The notes below the pieces were generated by a model. It ran no database searches. It worked only from the letters and a program-made list of their open reading frames with translations, and was not told the DNA's origin. A DNA stretch of 44,271 nt, taken from contig CAAGFN010000070.1 in the NCBI GenBank assembly GCA_900769145.1, positions 1 to 44,271 on the forward strand. Reading direction: 5' to 3'. This document shows, in pieces, positions 9,619 to 18,138 of the stretch (the stretch's first letter is position 1; every line of letters begins with the position of its first letter). Origin of the DNA: Rikenellaceae bacterium. Its GTDB lineage: Bacteria; Bacteroidota; Bacteroidia; Bacteroidales; UBA932. The position numbers and the translations under genes are program-made.

Positions 9619-9650
9619 TTTGCAGATTAGCGGGGAATTGACTATATTTG
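9619..9650 (+). promoter_or_regulatory. Promoter of the carAB operon
   Basis: TTTG (9619-9622), a 20-nt spacer and TATATTTG (9643-9650) match the Bacteroidetes consensus exactly. Transcription would start near 9657, leaving a leader of about 146 nt before carA, unusually long for this window and filled by the attenuator described below. Confidence 0.8.
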
Positions 9651-9679
9651 CATTCTGAAATCAAAACAGCACGACCGCT

Positions 9680-9751
9680 ATGATGAAGACAGGAACATAC
9701 TTCAATATCTCCGGAAACCCGGAAGCGTCGTTGTTTTTGATATTTAGTTGA
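9680..9751 (+). CDS. carAB leader peptide (23 aa)
   Basis: A short frame opens at ATG 9680 (MMKTGTYFNISG...) and closes at TGA 9749-9751. It begins about 23 nt after the predicted transcript start and has no Arg codon. The last ten codons lie in a U-rich stretch (ttgtttttgatattt). Its stop is 4 nt before the left arm of a strong terminator, so a ribosome that reaches the stop would cover that arm. This is the geometry of the E. coli pyrBI leader, where UTP-dependent polymerase pausing decides whether the ribosome catches up. The peptide itself is probably not functional. The role is inferred; the frame and its position are directly seen. Confidence 0.6.
   Translation: MMKTGTYFNISGNPEASLFLIFS
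9710..9723 (+). promoter_or_regulatory. Candidate pause hairpin in the carAB leader
   Basis: tccgg-aaac-ccgga gives a compact 5-bp stem with a 4-nt loop inside the leader-peptide frame, just 5' of the U-rich stretch. It is placed where a transcription pause hairpin would be expected in a UTP-sensing attenuator. Confidence 0.45.
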
Positions 9752-9755
9752 TTAT

Positions 9756-9787
9756 CGGCCATTTCCGTCAGGGGTGGCCGTTTTTTT
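9756..9787 (+). terminator. Intrinsic terminator/attenuator upstream of carA
   Basis: Left arm cggccatttc (9756-9765), loop cgtca, right arm ggggtggccg (9771-9780): ten pairs including three G-U, followed at once by seven T (9781-9787). It ends 15 nt before the carA ATG and after the only evident promoter, so it would stop transcription before carA unless overridden. Confidence 0.8.
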
Positions 9788-9802
9788 GTCATAAAGCTTA
9801 AG

Positions 9803-10885
9803 ATGGAAAATAAACTTCGGGCAACGCTCCGTCTCAGGAACGGAATGGAACTCAGGGGCTGGTCATTCGGTTATGACAAGCCTTGTGACGGTGAGGTCGT
9901 GTTCTCCACGGCAATGGTAGGATATCCGGAAAGCCTCACTGACCCGTCCTACTCAGGACAGATTCTTTGTGTGACCTACCCTATTATCGGAAACTACGGC
10001 GTGCCGGACGAGGGCATTGACGCCAATGGGATTTCCCTCAATTTCGAGTCGGAGAAAATATGGGTCAGGGGCCTGGTCATTTCCGAATATTCATTCCAGT
10101 ACAGCCATTGGGATGCGGTAAAAAGTCTGGACCAGTGGATGAAGGAACAGAAGATTCCGGGAATCTATGGCATTGATACAAGGGAACTTACCAAGGTCCT
10201 GAGGGAGAACGGCTCAATGCTTGGAGTCATTGTTCCGGACGGACAGGAGGCTCCTTCTCCGGAGGAGGTCCATGACCCGAATCTCGACAACCAGATTGAC
10301 ATCGTAAGCTGCAAGGAGGTGATTCGCTACGGTTCGGGTGACAAGAAGGTCGTCCTCGTGGACTGCGGTGTGAAGCACAATATCCTCCGTTGTTTCGTGG
10401 ACAGGGGAGTTGAGCTGATAAGGGTGCCATGGGACTATGATTTCCTCAGCCTCGACTATGACGGACTCTTCATTTCCAATGGCCCGGGCAATCCTGAGTT
10501 CTGCCAGGTGACCGTGGAGCGTCTCCGCAAGGCAATGGAGGGAGACAAGCCGATTTTCGGAATCTGTATGGGAAACCAGCTGCTTTCAAGGGCTGCCGGA
10601 GCCACTACATACAAACTCAAATACGGACACAGGAGCCATAACCAGCCAGTGCGCATGCTCGGTACGAACAAATGCTACATTACTTCGCAGAACCATGGTT
10701 ATGCGGTGGATTCCAGCGCACTTGGCCCGGATTGGGAGCCTTGGTTCGTGAATATGAATGACGGGACCAATGAGGGTGTGCGTCACAAGACCAAGCCGTT
10801 CTTCTCGGTTCAGTTCCATCCTGAGGCATCCAGCGGTCCTACCGACACCGAATTCCTCTTCGACGAGTTCATCAGCAAATTGTAG
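9803..10885 (+). CDS. carA: Carbamoyl-phosphate synthase small (glutaminase) subunit
   Basis: Hydrolyses glutamine and delivers ammonia to CarB for carbamoyl phosphate, the shared precursor of pyrimidines and arginine. The 360 residues are the usual length. The N-terminal CarA domain (about 1-150) starts with LRLRNGMELRGWSFG and VVFSTAMVGYPESLTDPSY. The C-terminal class I glutamine amidotransferase domain (about 185-360) has FISNGPGNPE (oxyanion region), GICMGNQ with nucleophile Cys255, and the catalytic His-Glu in QFHPEASSGP. It is followed after 32 nt by carB. Expression is probably set by the attenuator in its leader. Confidence 0.97.
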   Translation: MENKLRATLRLRNGMELRGWSFGYDKPCDGEVVFSTAMVGYPESLTDPSYSGQILCVTYPIIGNYGVPDEGIDANGISLNFESEKIWVRGLVISEYSFQYSHWDAVKSLDQWMKEQKIPGIYGIDTRELTKVLRENGSMLGVIVPDGQEAPSPEEVHDPNLDNQIDIVSCKEVIRYGSGDKKVVLVDCGVKHNILRCFVDRGVELIRVPWDYDFLSLDYDGLFISNGPGNPEFCQVTVERLRKAMEGDKPIFGICMGNQLLSRAAGATTYKLKYGHRSHNQPVRMLGTNKCYITSQNHGYAVDSSALGPDWEPWFVNMNDGTNEGVRHKTKPFFSVQFHPEASSGPTDTEFLFDEFISKL

Positions 10886-10917
10886 GAAGTCTCAAATATC
10901 CCATAAACGACAGAGAA

Positions 10918-13900
10918 ATGAAAAATCCGAATATAAAGAAAGTTCTCATCCTCGGTTCCGGCGCATTGAAGATTGGACAGGCCGGAGAGTTCGACTATTC
11001 AGGTTCACAGGCCCTCAAGGCATTGAGCGAGGAAGGCATTGAGACTGTCCTCATAAACCCGAACATTGCCACAGTACAGACATCTGAAGGAGTGGCCGAC
11101 AAGATTTACTTCCTGCCGGTGACCCCGTATTTCGTGGAGAAAGTCATTGCCAAGGAGCGTCCACAGGGCATTCTCCTCTCGTTCGGAGGCCAGACAGCCC
11201 TGAACTGCGGAGTGGAACTGTACGAGAAGGGCGTTCTTGAGAAATATGCAGTGGAGGTGCTCGGTACACCTGTCCAGGCCATTATGGACACGGAGGACAG
11301 GGATCTTTTCGTGAAGAAACTCGATGAAATAGATGTCAAGACCATAAAGTCCCATCCGGCGGAGTCAATGGAGGAGGCCCTGGAGGCCGCCCATTCTCTC
11401 GGCTATCCCCTGATTGTCCGTGCGGCATACGCCCTGGGCGGACTGGGTTCAGGTTTCTGCGAGAATGACGAACAGCTCAGGGAACTCTGCACCAAGGCTT
11501 TCTCTTTCTCCCCGCAGGTTCTCGTGGAGAAATCCCTGAAGGGCTGGAAGGAAATTGAGTACGAGGTGGTCAGGGACAAATATGACAATTGTATCACTGT
11601 CTGCAATATGGAGAACTTCGACCCTCTCGGCATCCATACCGGAGAGAGTATTGTCGTGGCTCCTTCACAGACATTGTCAAACAAGGACTATTATTACCTT
11701 CGCGAACTTTCTATCCGCATTGTAAGGCATATTGGCATTGTGGGTGAATGTAATGTTCAGTATGCATACGACCCGGATGCCATGGATTACAGGGTTATTG
11801 AGGTAAATGCCAGACTGTCAAGGTCTTCGGCTCTTGCTTCCAAGGCGACCGGCTATCCGCTGGCATTCGTTGCCGCCAAGCTCGGCCTCGGCTACGGCCT
11901 CTTCGACCTGAAGAATTCCGTGACCAAGACCACTCCGGCATTCTTCGAGCCTGCATTGGACTACATTGTCTGCAAGATTCCGCGCTGGGACCTTTCTAAG
12001 TTCCACGGCGTTTCGAGGAAGATCGGTTCAAGCATGAAGAGTGTCGGCGAGGTGATGTCAATAGGCCGCTCATTCGAGGAGGCAATCCAGAAGGGTCTCA
12101 GGATGATCGGCCAGGGGGCTCACGGCTTCGTCGGCAACAAGGAACTTCAGGTGGCGGATATCGACGAGGCGCTCAAGGAGCCTACTGACAAGCGTATATT
12201 CGTGATTTCCAAGGCAATGCGTGCGGGATACACGGTTGACCAGATTCACGCCCTGACCAAGATTGACAGATGGTTCCTCGACAAACTCTCCAACATTGTC
12301 GGAACTTACCACGAGATGCTCGGCTATGACACTCTCGAGTCAATGCCGGAGGACCTTCTCCGCCAGGCCAAGTGCCAGGGCTTCTCGGATTTCCAGATTC
12401 AGAGGGCCGTATTCAAGGACAAGGTAAACTCGGCTGAGGCCCAGGATATCGTGAGGGAGTACAGGAAGTCTCTTGGAATAGTACCGGTAGTGAAGCAGAT
12501 AGATACTCTCGCAGCAGAGTTCCCGGCAGCTACCAATTATCTCTACCTGACTTACAACGGTACTTACAATGACATCAAGTTCGAGAATGACGGCAAGTCG
12601 GTCGTGGTTCTCGGCTCGGGAGCCTACCGTATCGGAAGTTCAGTAGAGTTTGACTGGTGTTCGGTGAACTGTATCGAGACGATTCGCAAGGAGGGCTACA
12701 GGGGAGTGCTGATAAACTACAACCCTGAGACAGTTTCCACCGACTACGATATGTGTGACAGGCTTTATTTCGACGAGCTTACGTTCGAGAGGGTCATGGA
12801 CATCATTGAGATGGAGAACCCTCACGGGACGGTGGTATCGGTTGGCGGCCAGATTCCTAACAACCTGGCTCTCAGGCTTGCGCGGGCAAAGGTTCCGATT
12901 CTGGGGACCAGGGCTCAGGATATTGACAAGGCTGAGGACAGGAACAAGTTCTCCAGCATTGTGGATGCTCTCGGTGTTGACCAGCCGGAGTGGAGCGAGC
13001 TCACGACTATGGATGATGTGGACAAATTCATTGACAAGGTCGGTTTCCCGGTTCTGGTACGTCCTTCTTACGTCCTCTCCGGAGCGGCCATGAATGTCTG
13101 CTATGACAACGAGCAGCTCCGCCATTTCCTTTCGCTTGCATCAGACGTTTCCAAGGAGCATCCTGTAGTGATAAGCAAGTTTATGGACAGGTGCAAGGAA
13201 ATCGAGTTCGATGCTGTCGCTGACGGTGGAGAAGTTCTTGCCTACGCCATTTCCGAGCATATCGAGTATGCCGGTGTACACTCAGGTGATGCTACTATAC
13301 AATTCCCTCCGCAGAAACTTTATGTGGAGACAGTGAGGAGAATCAAGAAGATTGCCCGCCAGATTGCAGGTGCGCTCCAGATTTCCGGACCTTTCAATAT
13401 CCAGTTCCTCGCAAAGGAGAACCAGATCAAGGTTATCGAGTGCAACCTGAGGGCTTCGCGAAGCTTCCCGTTCGTGTCAAAGGTGCTGAAAATCAATTTC
13501 ATAGAACTGGCTACCAAGGTGATGCTCGGAAAGCATCCAGCTGCGCCGCAGAAGAGTGCCTTCGACCTGGACTATGTGGGAGTCAAGTCCTCCCAGTTCT
13601 CATTCGCACGTCTTGAGGAGGCTGACCCGATGCTGGGAGTGGATATGTCCTCTACCGGTGAGGTGGGATGTCTCGGAGACAATCTTGACGAGGCCCTGCT
13701 CAAGTCGGTGCTCTCCGTGGGCAACACTATTCCGTCGAAGAAGATTCTGCTTTCTACAGGTGACCCTCTCCAGAAGGCTGATATGCTCCAGGCGTGCCGC
13801 ATTCTGGTAAACCACGGATATGAACTTTATGCGACCGGAGGAACATACAGGTATTTCATCGAGAACAGCGTGCCTTGCACCCGCGTGCTCTGGCCTTCTG

Positions 13901-14157
13901 AATGCGATGACCCGAATTTCAAGGGAAGGTTCACCCCGGCTCTTGACATGATTCGGAACAAGGAGGTCGAGATGGTCATCAATATTCCAAAGAACTTCAC
14001 TTCGCAGGAACTTTCGAATGGCTATCTTATCCGCAGGGCGGCCATTGACTTCAATGTACCGCTTTTCACCAACGCCCGTCTCGCCGTAGCCTTCATCCGT
14101 GCATTCTGCTCGATGAGCCTGGATGACATCCAGGTAAAGGCCTGGGATGAATATTAA
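10918..14157 (+). CDS. carB: Carbamoyl-phosphate synthase large subunit
   Basis: Makes carbamoyl phosphate from bicarbonate, two ATP and the ammonia channelled from CarA. The 1079 residues match the family. Two homologous ATP-grasp halves are visible: the first opens with KKVLILGSGALKIGQAGEFD and the second, near residue 565, with SVVVLGSGAYRIGSSVEFDW. ATP-grasp segments include PLIVRAAYALGGLGSGF and PVLVRPSYVLSGAAMNVCYD. The last 140 residues are the methylglyoxal-synthase-like allosteric domain (KILLSTGDPLQKAD... TRVLWPSE). The gene is intact and lies between carA and an FKBP gene in an apparent operon. Confidence 0.97.
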   Translation: MKNPNIKKVLILGSGALKIGQAGEFDYSGSQALKALSEEGIETVLINPNIATVQTSEGVADKIYFLPVTPYFVEKVIAKERPQGILLSFGGQTALNCGVELYEKGVLEKYAVEVLGTPVQAIMDTEDRDLFVKKLDEIDVKTIKSHPAESMEEALEAAHSLGYPLIVRAAYALGGLGSGFCENDEQLRELCTKAFSFSPQVLVEKSLKGWKEIEYEVVRDKYDNCITVCNMENFDPLGIHTGESIVVAPSQTLSNKDYYYLRELSIRIVRHIGIVGECNVQYAYDPDAMDYRVIEVNARLSRSSALASKATGYPLAFVAAKLGLGYGLFDLKNSVTKTTPAFFEPALDYIVCKIPRWDLSKFHGVSRKIGSSMKSVGEVMSIGRSFEEAIQKGLRMIGQGAHGFVGNKELQVADIDEALKEPTDKRIFVISKAMRAGYTVDQIHALTKIDRWFLDKLSNIVGTYHEMLGYDTLESMPEDLLRQAKCQGFSDFQIQRAVFKDKVNSAEAQDIVREYRKSLGIVPVVKQIDTLAAEFPAATNYLYLTYNGTYNDIKFENDGKSVVVLGSGAYRIGSSVEFDWCSVNCIETIRKEGYRGVLINYNPETVSTDYDMCDRLYFDELTFERVMDIIEMENPHGTVVSVGGQIPNNLALRLARAKVPILGTRAQDIDKAEDRNKFSSIVDALGVDQPEWSELTTMDDVDKFIDKVGFPVLVRPSYVLSGAAMNVCYDNEQLRHFLSLASDVSKEHPVVISKFMDRCKEIEFDAVADGGEVLAYAISEHIEYAGVHSGDATIQFPPQKLYVETVRRIKKIARQIAGALQISGPFNIQFLAKENQIKVIECNLRASRSFPFVSKVLKINFIELATKVMLGKHPAAPQKSAFDLDYVGVKSSQFSFARLEEADPMLGVDMSSTGEVGCLGDNLDEALLKSVLSVGNTIPSKKILLSTGDPLQKADMLQACRILVNHGYELYATGGTYRYFIENSVPCTRVLWPSECDDPNFKGRFTPALDMIRNKEVEMVINIPKNFTSQELSNGYLIRRAAIDFNVPLFTNARLAVAFIRAFCSMSLDDIQVKAWDEY

Positions 14158-14168
14158 TCGACAAAATA

Positions 14169-14774
14169 ATGGACAAAAACAGTTACGCATTGGGTATGAG
14201 CATTGCCCATAATATGCTCCAGTCAGGGGTCAGTGAGATTTCCTTCGACGATTTCACAGCAGGCCTCAAGGCCACATTGACAGGTGCCGAACCTGCAATA
14301 TCATACGAGGAGGCAGGTGCGCTTCTGGACGAATTCTTCGGGAAAATCCAGGAAGAGCAGGCTGCACGCCAGGCAGAAATCGGCGAGGCAATGAAGAAGG
14401 ACGGGGAAGCCTTTCTCGCGGCTAATGCCAAGAAGGAAGGTGTTGTCGTGCTTCCGAGCGGCCTCCAGTACAAGGTCCTGAAATCAGGAGACGGCAGGAA
14501 GCCGGGCAGGACAGACAAGGTTAAATGCCACTATGAGGGGACATTGCCGAACGGAATGAAGTTCGACAGTTCCTACGACAGGGATGAGCCGGCCGTTTTC
14601 GGTGTGAATCAGGTGATTGCAGGCTGGACTGAGGCCCTTCAGCTCATGTCCGAGGGCTCTGCCTGGGAACTCTACATTCCTTACAATCTGGCATACGGCG
14701 AGGCCGGGGCGCCGGGTGCAATTCCTCCTTATGCCGCCCTTGTGTTCAAGGTGGAACTTCTGGAGGTATTGTAG
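14169..14774 (+). CDS. FKBP-type peptidyl-prolyl isomerase, cytoplasmic
   Basis: Prolyl isomerase and possible chaperone. At 201 residues it has a helical N-terminal dimerisation region (about 1-95; YALGMSIAHNMLQSG and a charged coil EEQAARQAEIGEAMKKDGEA) and a C-terminal FKBP domain (about 100-201). The FKBP core shows VKCHYEGTLPNGMKFDSSYD, QVIAGWTEALQLMSEGSAWE and YNLAYGEAGAPGAIPPYAAL, matching the FklB/FkpA class. There is no signal peptide or lipobox, unlike the two other FKBP proteins in the window. It starts 11 nt after carB, so it is probably the last gene of that operon. Confidence 0.9.
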   Translation: MDKNSYALGMSIAHNMLQSGVSEISFDDFTAGLKATLTGAEPAISYEEAGALLDEFFGKIQEEQAARQAEIGEAMKKDGEAFLAANAKKEGVVVLPSGLQYKVLKSGDGRKPGRTDKVKCHYEGTLPNGMKFDSSYDRDEPAVFGVNQVIAGWTEALQLMSEGSAWELYIPYNLAYGEAGAPGAIPPYAALVFKVELLEVL

Positions 14775-14788
14775 GAAGTGATTTTTTT
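14756..14788 (+). terminator. Possible terminator of the carAB-fkp operon
   Basis: acttc (14756-14760) pairs with gaagt (14775-14779), followed 2 nt later by seven T (14782-14788). The stem is short and overlaps the FKBP stop codon, so this is tentative. Confidence 0.35.
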
Positions 14789-14800
14789 GTGCTATCTTTG
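14768..14800 (+). promoter_or_regulatory. Putative promoter of the GH125-pnuC pair
   Basis: ATTG (14768-14771), 21-nt spacer, TATCTTTG (14793-14800). The -7 box is a full TAnnTTTG match and the -33 box a three-of-four match. Start would be near 14807; the leader then carries a small hairpin agggt...accct at about 14809-14824. Confidence 0.6.
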
Positions 14801-14856
14801 CCTGCATTGAGGGTGATTGTACCCTAAGTAAACCCACTTGAATTATGACACTTGTT

Positions 14857-16266
14857 ATGAGAAAATTTTTTGTTTCCGCGGCTGCGCTTCTTGCCGCCCT
14901 TTCGATGTCCGCCCAGGACTATGTTTCCAACCGTCCGGCTCCCGAGAACCGACTCTTCGAGTCCCAAGCCGTTGAGAATGAGATAGTCAAGGTTTCAGGC
15001 CTCCTCAAGAACAAGAAGCTGGCCTGGATGTTTGCCAACTGTTTCCCGAATACTCTCGATACCACCGTTCATTTCGGCAAGGACGAGGATGGAAACTGGA
15101 GGACATTCGTCTATACCGGAGACATTCACGCCATGTGGCTCAGGGATTCAGGAGCCCAGGTTTGGCCTTACGTAAGGTTCGCAAAGGATGATGAGCATCT
15201 CCGCAACCTCCTGGCCGGTGTAATCAACTGCCAGTTCTCCCTCATTTGCCATGACCCTTATGCCAATGCCTATAATGACGGGCCTACAGGCAGCGAGTGG
15301 GAGTCCGATTTCACGGAGATGAATCCATACATCCACGAGCGCAAATGGGAGATTGATTCCCAGTGCTATCCGATTCGTCTCGCATACGAGTATTGGAAGG
15401 TGACAGGTGACGATTCAGTATTTGGCCCGAAATGGGTTGAGGCAGCCGGCAAGATTCTCGAGACTCTCAGGGCCCAGCAGAGGAAGGATGGTCTCGGACC
15501 TTACAGTTTCCGCCGTACGACAGACCGCCAGCTCGATACTAAGTGCTGTGACGGATACGGCAATCCTGTAAATCCGGTAGGCCTCATCGTTTCTTCTTTC
15601 CGACCTTCAGACGATGCCACTACATTTGACTTCCTCGTTCCTTCCAACTTCTTTGCAGTCAGCGCATTGAGAAAGGCTGCCGAGATTCTTGAGACCGTGA
15701 ACAAGGAGAAGAAAATGGCCAAGGAATGCCGCACTCTCGCCAATGAGGTGGAGGCTGCGCTCAAGAAATACGCAGTGGTGGAGCATCCGGAGTTCGGCCA
15801 GATTTACGCCTTCGAGGTGGACGGATTCGGCAACAAGTTCCTGATGGATGACGCCAATGTGCCAAGTCTTCTGGCAATGCCTTATCTCGGGACAGTTTCC
15901 TTCGACGACCCTGTCTGGAGGAATACCAGGAAGTTCGTCCTCAGCCAGTCCAATCCTTACTTCTTCAAGGGCAAGGCTGCCGAGGGAATCGGCGGACCGC
16001 ATATCGGATACGACATGGTATGGCCTATGAGCATCATAATGAGGGCATTGACTTCAGACAATGACAAGGAAATCAAATGGTGCGTTGAGACATTGCTCAA
16101 TACTGATGCCGGCACCGGTTTCATGCACGAGTCTTTCCACAAGGATGACCCTTCCAAGTTTACCAGGAAGTGGTTTGCCTGGGCCAATACGCTCTTCGGT
16201 GAGATGATTCTCCACCTGATTGACGAGGGTAAGATTGACCTTCTCAACTCCGTGAAGACCAAATAG
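14857..16266 (+). CDS. Glycoside hydrolase family 125, exo-alpha-1,6-mannosidase type
   Basis: Predicted to remove non-reducing alpha-1,6-mannose from N-glycans or yeast-type mannans. The signal peptide MRKFFVSAAALLAALSMSAQ supports the ATG at 14857; an ATG 12 nt upstream (MTLVM) is possible. Family signatures are HAMWLRDSGAQVWPY, NDGPTGSEWESDFTEMNP, ERKWEIDSQCYP and a late GFMHESFHKDD. Asp252 in FRPSDDAT and Glu425 in HESF are 173 residues apart, the same spacing as the acid and base I recall for the clostridial GH125 enzyme, so they are the likely catalytic pair. At about 470 residues it is a single-domain enzyme. The following pnuC gene starts 8 nt after the stop. GH125 enzymes usually sit in mannan/N-glycan loci; this one does not. 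Confidence 0.92.
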   Translation: MRKFFVSAAALLAALSMSAQDYVSNRPAPENRLFESQAVENEIVKVSGLLKNKKLAWMFANCFPNTLDTTVHFGKDEDGNWRTFVYTGDIHAMWLRDSGAQVWPYVRFAKDDEHLRNLLAGVINCQFSLICHDPYANAYNDGPTGSEWESDFTEMNPYIHERKWEIDSQCYPIRLAYEYWKVTGDDSVFGPKWVEAAGKILETLRAQQRKDGLGPYSFRRTTDRQLDTKCCDGYGNPVNPVGLIVSSFRPSDDATTFDFLVPSNFFAVSALRKAAEILETVNKEKKMAKECRTLANEVEAALKKYAVVEHPEFGQIYAFEVDGFGNKFLMDDANVPSLLAMPYLGTVSFDDPVWRNTRKFVLSQSNPYFFKGKAAEGIGGPHIGYDMVWPMSIIMRALTSDNDKEIKWCVETLLNTDAGTGFMHESFHKDDPSKFTRKWFAWANTLFGEMILHLIDEGKIDLLNSVKTK

Positions 16267-16274
16267 TTATCTTT

Positions 16275-16832
16275 ATGGCAATGGAAATTTTCGCCCTTGT
16301 GACGGGCGTGCTTTTCCTTCTGTTCGAGATAAAGCAGAACAATCTGATGTGGCTCCTGCAGGCAATTGCAGGGGTCGCATCTGTTATTGTATTCTACAAT
16401 CAGGGCCTCTATGCCTCGATGGGGCTGAATGTTTACTACGTGCTTGTGGCCGTGTTCGGCTACATTTCCTGGAAGCGTGACGAGGACAAGACTGAGAACA
16501 TTCATCTCCGTCGTCTTACCCCGCCCGTTGTGATGTGGAGCCTTCTTGCCCTGGCAGCCGGTACCGCAGCATTCATCTGGCTTCTCCGCATTCTAGGCGA
16601 CTCAATGTCGGGGATGGATGCTTTCGTGACGGTGCTCAGTGTCATCGCCACCTGGTGGCTGGCCCGTTCGTACAAGGAACAGTGGCTGCTCTGGATATTC
16701 GCCGACATTTTCTATGTGATAATGTGCGCAATGCAGGGAATGTGGTGGATGACAGCCCTTTACGTATTCTATACCGTTTCCGCCGTCTATGGCTTCGTGC
16801 ATTGGAAGTCGGAGGGCGGTTATGTAGAGTAG
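16275..16832 (+). CDS. pnuC: PnuC-family nicotinamide riboside/vitamin transporter
   Basis: Small inner-membrane facilitator of the PnuC family, which takes up nicotinamide riboside or, in sister groups, thiamine or riboflavin. The 185 residues form six to seven hydrophobic segments. Substrate-site signatures of the family are visible: the N-terminal NVYYVLVAVFGYISW block and the C-terminal WLLWIFADIFYVIM ... MTALYVFYTVSAVYGFVHW block, which are internal repeats of each other. No NAD or thiamine riboswitch can fit in the 8-nt gap to the GH125 gene. The cargo could be thiamine (PnuT) rather than nicotinamide riboside, since no NadR or thiamine gene is adjacent. Confidence 0.82.
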   Translation: MAMEIFALVTGVLFLLFEIKQNNLMWLLQAIAGVASVIVFYNQGLYASMGLNVYYVLVAVFGYISWKRDEDKTENIHLRRLTPPVVMWSLLALAAGTAAFIWLLRILGDSMSGMDAFVTVLSVIATWWLARSYKEQWLLWIFADIFYVIMCAMQGMWWMTALYVFYTVSAVYGFVHWKSEGGYVE

Positions 16833-16845
16833 CCTGTCAACGAAG

Positions 16846-16962
16846 GAGATTTCTCGACTACGTCCTGCGGACTGCGCTCGAAATGACAAGAGGTAAATGT
16901 CATCTCGACCAGGCGGAGCGCACTCTGTCATCTCGACCAAGCGAAGCGCGTGGAGAGATCTG
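16846..16962. repeat. Cluster of tcatctcgacc-family repeat units
   Basis: Three units lie head to tail between the convergent pnuC and comEC-like genes: a reverse half unit (16846-16888, ttctcgactac...tcgaaatgac), a short forward unit (tgtcatctcgaccaggcgga, from 16899) and a full forward unit (tgtcatctcgaccaagcgaa, 16926-16962). The reverse and forward units can pair into a long stem. The last unit ends 2 nt from the comEC-like stop codon. Confidence 0.8.
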
Positions 16963-16963
16963 T

Positions 16964-18058
16964 TTACATCCCGGCGATAACCTCGATGATGAACAGCAAT
17001 GTCCTGGCGAGGAACTCAGTGACCCGTATGAGGAATCCCGGACAGACTCCCAGGCAGGCGAGCAGTACAGACGGTACCGCCAATGTCATCAGGAATGATG
17101 TTACAGGCAATGCCAGAAGGTTGGTAATCAGGAAGTTCATCGGGAAGGTCCGGAAATGGTACCAGGCTGCCGGAGCCGTGAAAATCTGGCAGGAAATTGC
17201 CAATGCGGCCGCATCCCAGATTTTCTTCATTGGCGAGAATCCTCCATCTGCCGTGAACCAGGACTTCAGGACGGGGAAGAGGAACATTATTCCTCCCATT
17301 GCGAGATAAGAGAGTTGGAACCCCGGTGACGTTATGTTTCCGGGGTTTATCGCAAGCTGGAGGGTCAGGGAGGCACAAAGCACTCTTTCAGGGTGGCTGT
17401 CACGGTGGAGGATGTGTGCGGATTCATTGAGGAGGATGAACAGAAAAGCCCTGACGAGAGAAGGTGATGCCCCGGTTGCCAATGTATATGCTCCTGATAT
17501 TGAAACTGTTGCGAGGCTGCGTGCTATTTTGGCCCCAGGCGTGTTTCCCAGGACAGTGAGTATTCTCCTTATGAAAATGTAGATGATTCCGAGATGCAGG
17601 CCCGAAAGTGCCAGGATATGGGATGCCCCGCTTGTCCTGAAGTTCCGGACAATGTCCTGGTCGAGGCCGCTCCTGTCTCCTGTCAGCAGGGCCTTGAGCA
17701 GGTCAGATGTTCTCTCATCCTTGAACGGAAGGCCTTCAATGACATTTTTCAGGGAGGTGGCCCATCCGGCCGCCTTCATTGAAAGTCCGCTTCCAGTATC
17801 TGCCATACCTGCCGCAGATATCCCTGAAATCGAGGCGACGGTCATTCCTGAGAGGAAGAATATCAGGGCAGCCAGCCACCAGGAGCGGTATTCACCATAA
17901 TGCAGGAGGAGCATCGCCACAAGGCAGGTGACCAGGACGGTTTCACCTGTGACGTAACATGCCGTGAGACTATGGAATGCGCTGATTACGAATGTTCCCG
18001 CGGCCACTCCGGCCGCAAAAGTGATGGAAATCCCTCCTATGTCTTTCGCTCCTTCCAT
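16964..18058 (-). CDS. ComEC/Rec2-family competence channel, short form
   Basis: Polytopic membrane protein with the ComEC 'Competence' domain, which in naturally transformable bacteria forms the inner-membrane channel for single-stranded DNA. The core motif SGASHILALSGLHLGII is clear, followed by SGAYTLATGASPSLVRAF and PGFQLSYLAMGGIMFL, all family hallmarks. The protein has 364 residues and about nine hydrophobic segments. It lacks both the N-terminal OB-like domain and the C-terminal metallo-beta-lactamase nuclease domain of full ComEC (about 700-800 residues). Short forms are common in Bacteroidetes and may be functional. It is divergent from ackA, whose promoter overlaps the comEC-side upstream region. 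No other competence gene is in view. Confidence 0.85.
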   Translation of the reverse strand: MEGAKDIGGISITFAAGVAAGTFVISAFHSLTACYVTGETVLVTCLVAMLLLHYGEYRSWWLAALIFFLSGMTVASISGISAAGMADTGSGLSMKAAGWATSLKNVIEGLPFKDERTSDLLKALLTGDRSGLDQDIVRNFRTSGASHILALSGLHLGIIYIFIRRILTVLGNTPGAKIARSLATVSISGAYTLATGASPSLVRAFLFILLNESAHILHRDSHPERVLCASLTLQLAINPGNITSPGFQLSYLAMGGIMFLFPVLKSWFTADGGFSPMKKIWDAAALAISCQIFTAPAAWYHFRTFPMNFLITNLLALPVTSFLMTLAVPSVLLACLGVCPGFLIRVTEFLARTLLFIIEVIAGM

Positions 18059-18070
18059 ATTTCCGATATT

Positions 18071-18102
18071 TTTGCTAAAGTAGTGATTTATTTCTAACTT
18101 TG
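18071..18102 (+). promoter_or_regulatory. Promoter of ackA-pta
   Basis: TTTG (18071-18074), 20-nt spacer, TAACTTTG (18095-18102): an exact Bacteroidetes consensus. Start near 18109, about 30 nt before the ackA ATG. An in-frame TTG at 18100 lies in the -7 box and can be discarded as a start. Confidence 0.8.
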
Positions 18103-18138
18103 CGTCACTTTTGGCGACAATTTTTAATTTTCACAATA

